Assembly (NCBI RefSeq): GCF_021497505.1
Contig: NZ_CP069349.1
Coordinates: forward strand, 831,861-895,860
Length of the DNA stretch: 64,000 nucleotides
Direction: 5' to 3'
Source: Turicibacter sp. TJ11
GTDB taxonomy: Bacteria; Bacillota_I; Bacilli_A; MOL361; Turicibacteraceae
The notes under the pieces are model-generated. The model worked only from the letters and a program-made list of their open reading frames with translations. It ran no database searches and had not been told where the DNA came from. How positions within the stretch are numbered: the stretch's first letter is position 1; the number at the start of each line of letters is the position of its first letter. This document shows, piece after piece, positions 63,724 to 64,000 of the stretch. A program made the translations under genes and the position numbers.

Positions 63724-64000
63724 CTGCTTAATCGCATCTCCTTTATTATAAAACTTTTCAATTCATTTAAATGTCATAACGATAAGACTTTAACTTAATA
63801 AGGTGTATGACAAAGTCTATTTGACTTTTCATCACTCTTTAATACTTACTTGAACTTTAAGTTATTCTATCAAAACAATGATAACTTAACAGCCTATCAC
63901 CCAGGGGTCTCTATTTTTCAAAATCAATCGATCTTTTTTATTGATAATCTTACCTCAATTCATCATCAAAACATTCTGACATTCACTCAAATCTTTTAGT

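Overview
The window looks like a low-GC Firmicute of the Turicibacter/Erysipelotrichia type. The evidence is AT-rich DNA, AAGGAGG-type ribosome sites, and Bacillus-like conserved gene groups: comEA-comEC-holA, yqeG-yqeH-yhbY-yqeK-rsfS-yqeM, and yrrN-yrrO-udk-greA. A pro-sigma-K gene points to a spore former. The genus is an inference from gene content, not a database result.

Chromosome, left arm (1-11,380): the 5' part of potA with its XRE-cupin regulator; typA; holA, comEC and comEA; a SipW-dependent secreted protein with its own SipW-type signal peptidase; and a loose stretch with a coiled-coil lipoprotein, a one-TM protein and a small gene remnant. Chromosome, right arm (50,009-64,000): yqeM, rsfS, yqeK, yhbY, yqeH, yqeG, sigK, nadE, nadD, mtnN, greA, udk, two U32 (TrhP-type) genes and a PAS-GGDEF protein.

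Between them sits a siphovirus-type prophage of about 38.6 kb (11,381-50,116). It is inserted in the 3' end of yqeM and bounded by a 108-bp direct repeat that differs at one synonymous base. ATATCCAATATCC arm-type repeats lie inside both ends. Almost all prophage genes run leftward: integrase, a Cas12f-like nuclease with a mini CRISPR array, about 2 kb of structured non-coding DNA, an early block (helicase, J-domain protein, RdRP-like polymerase), a control region rich in inverted repeats, an antirepressor, terminase, head, connector, tail, baseplate and holin. I see no CI-type repressor and no endolysin. The large terminase gene has an in-frame TAG at codon 35 beside its Walker A motif, so the prophage may be unable to package DNA.

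Three things stand out. (1) 47,086-48,842 looks like a complete, phage-borne type V-F (Cas12f-like) unit: nuclease gene, a structured tracr-like segment with an anti-repeat, two perfect 36-bp repeats plus a degenerate one, and a terminator. (2) 37,629-40,295 encodes an 888-aa protein with the ordered motif blocks of the eukaryotic RNA-silencing RdRP / YonO polymerase superfamily, including GSDWDGD. (3) The non-coding DNA around them is unusually organised: a promoter-terminator sRNA candidate with 13-nt complementarity to the leader of the RdRP-like gene, a five-copy CATTG..GTTATCAT element, a roughly 730-bp hairpin-dense region resembling a giant phage ncRNA, and a control region with interleaved and mutually exclusive inverted repeats. 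Together these suggest a phage with its own transcription and RNA-based control.
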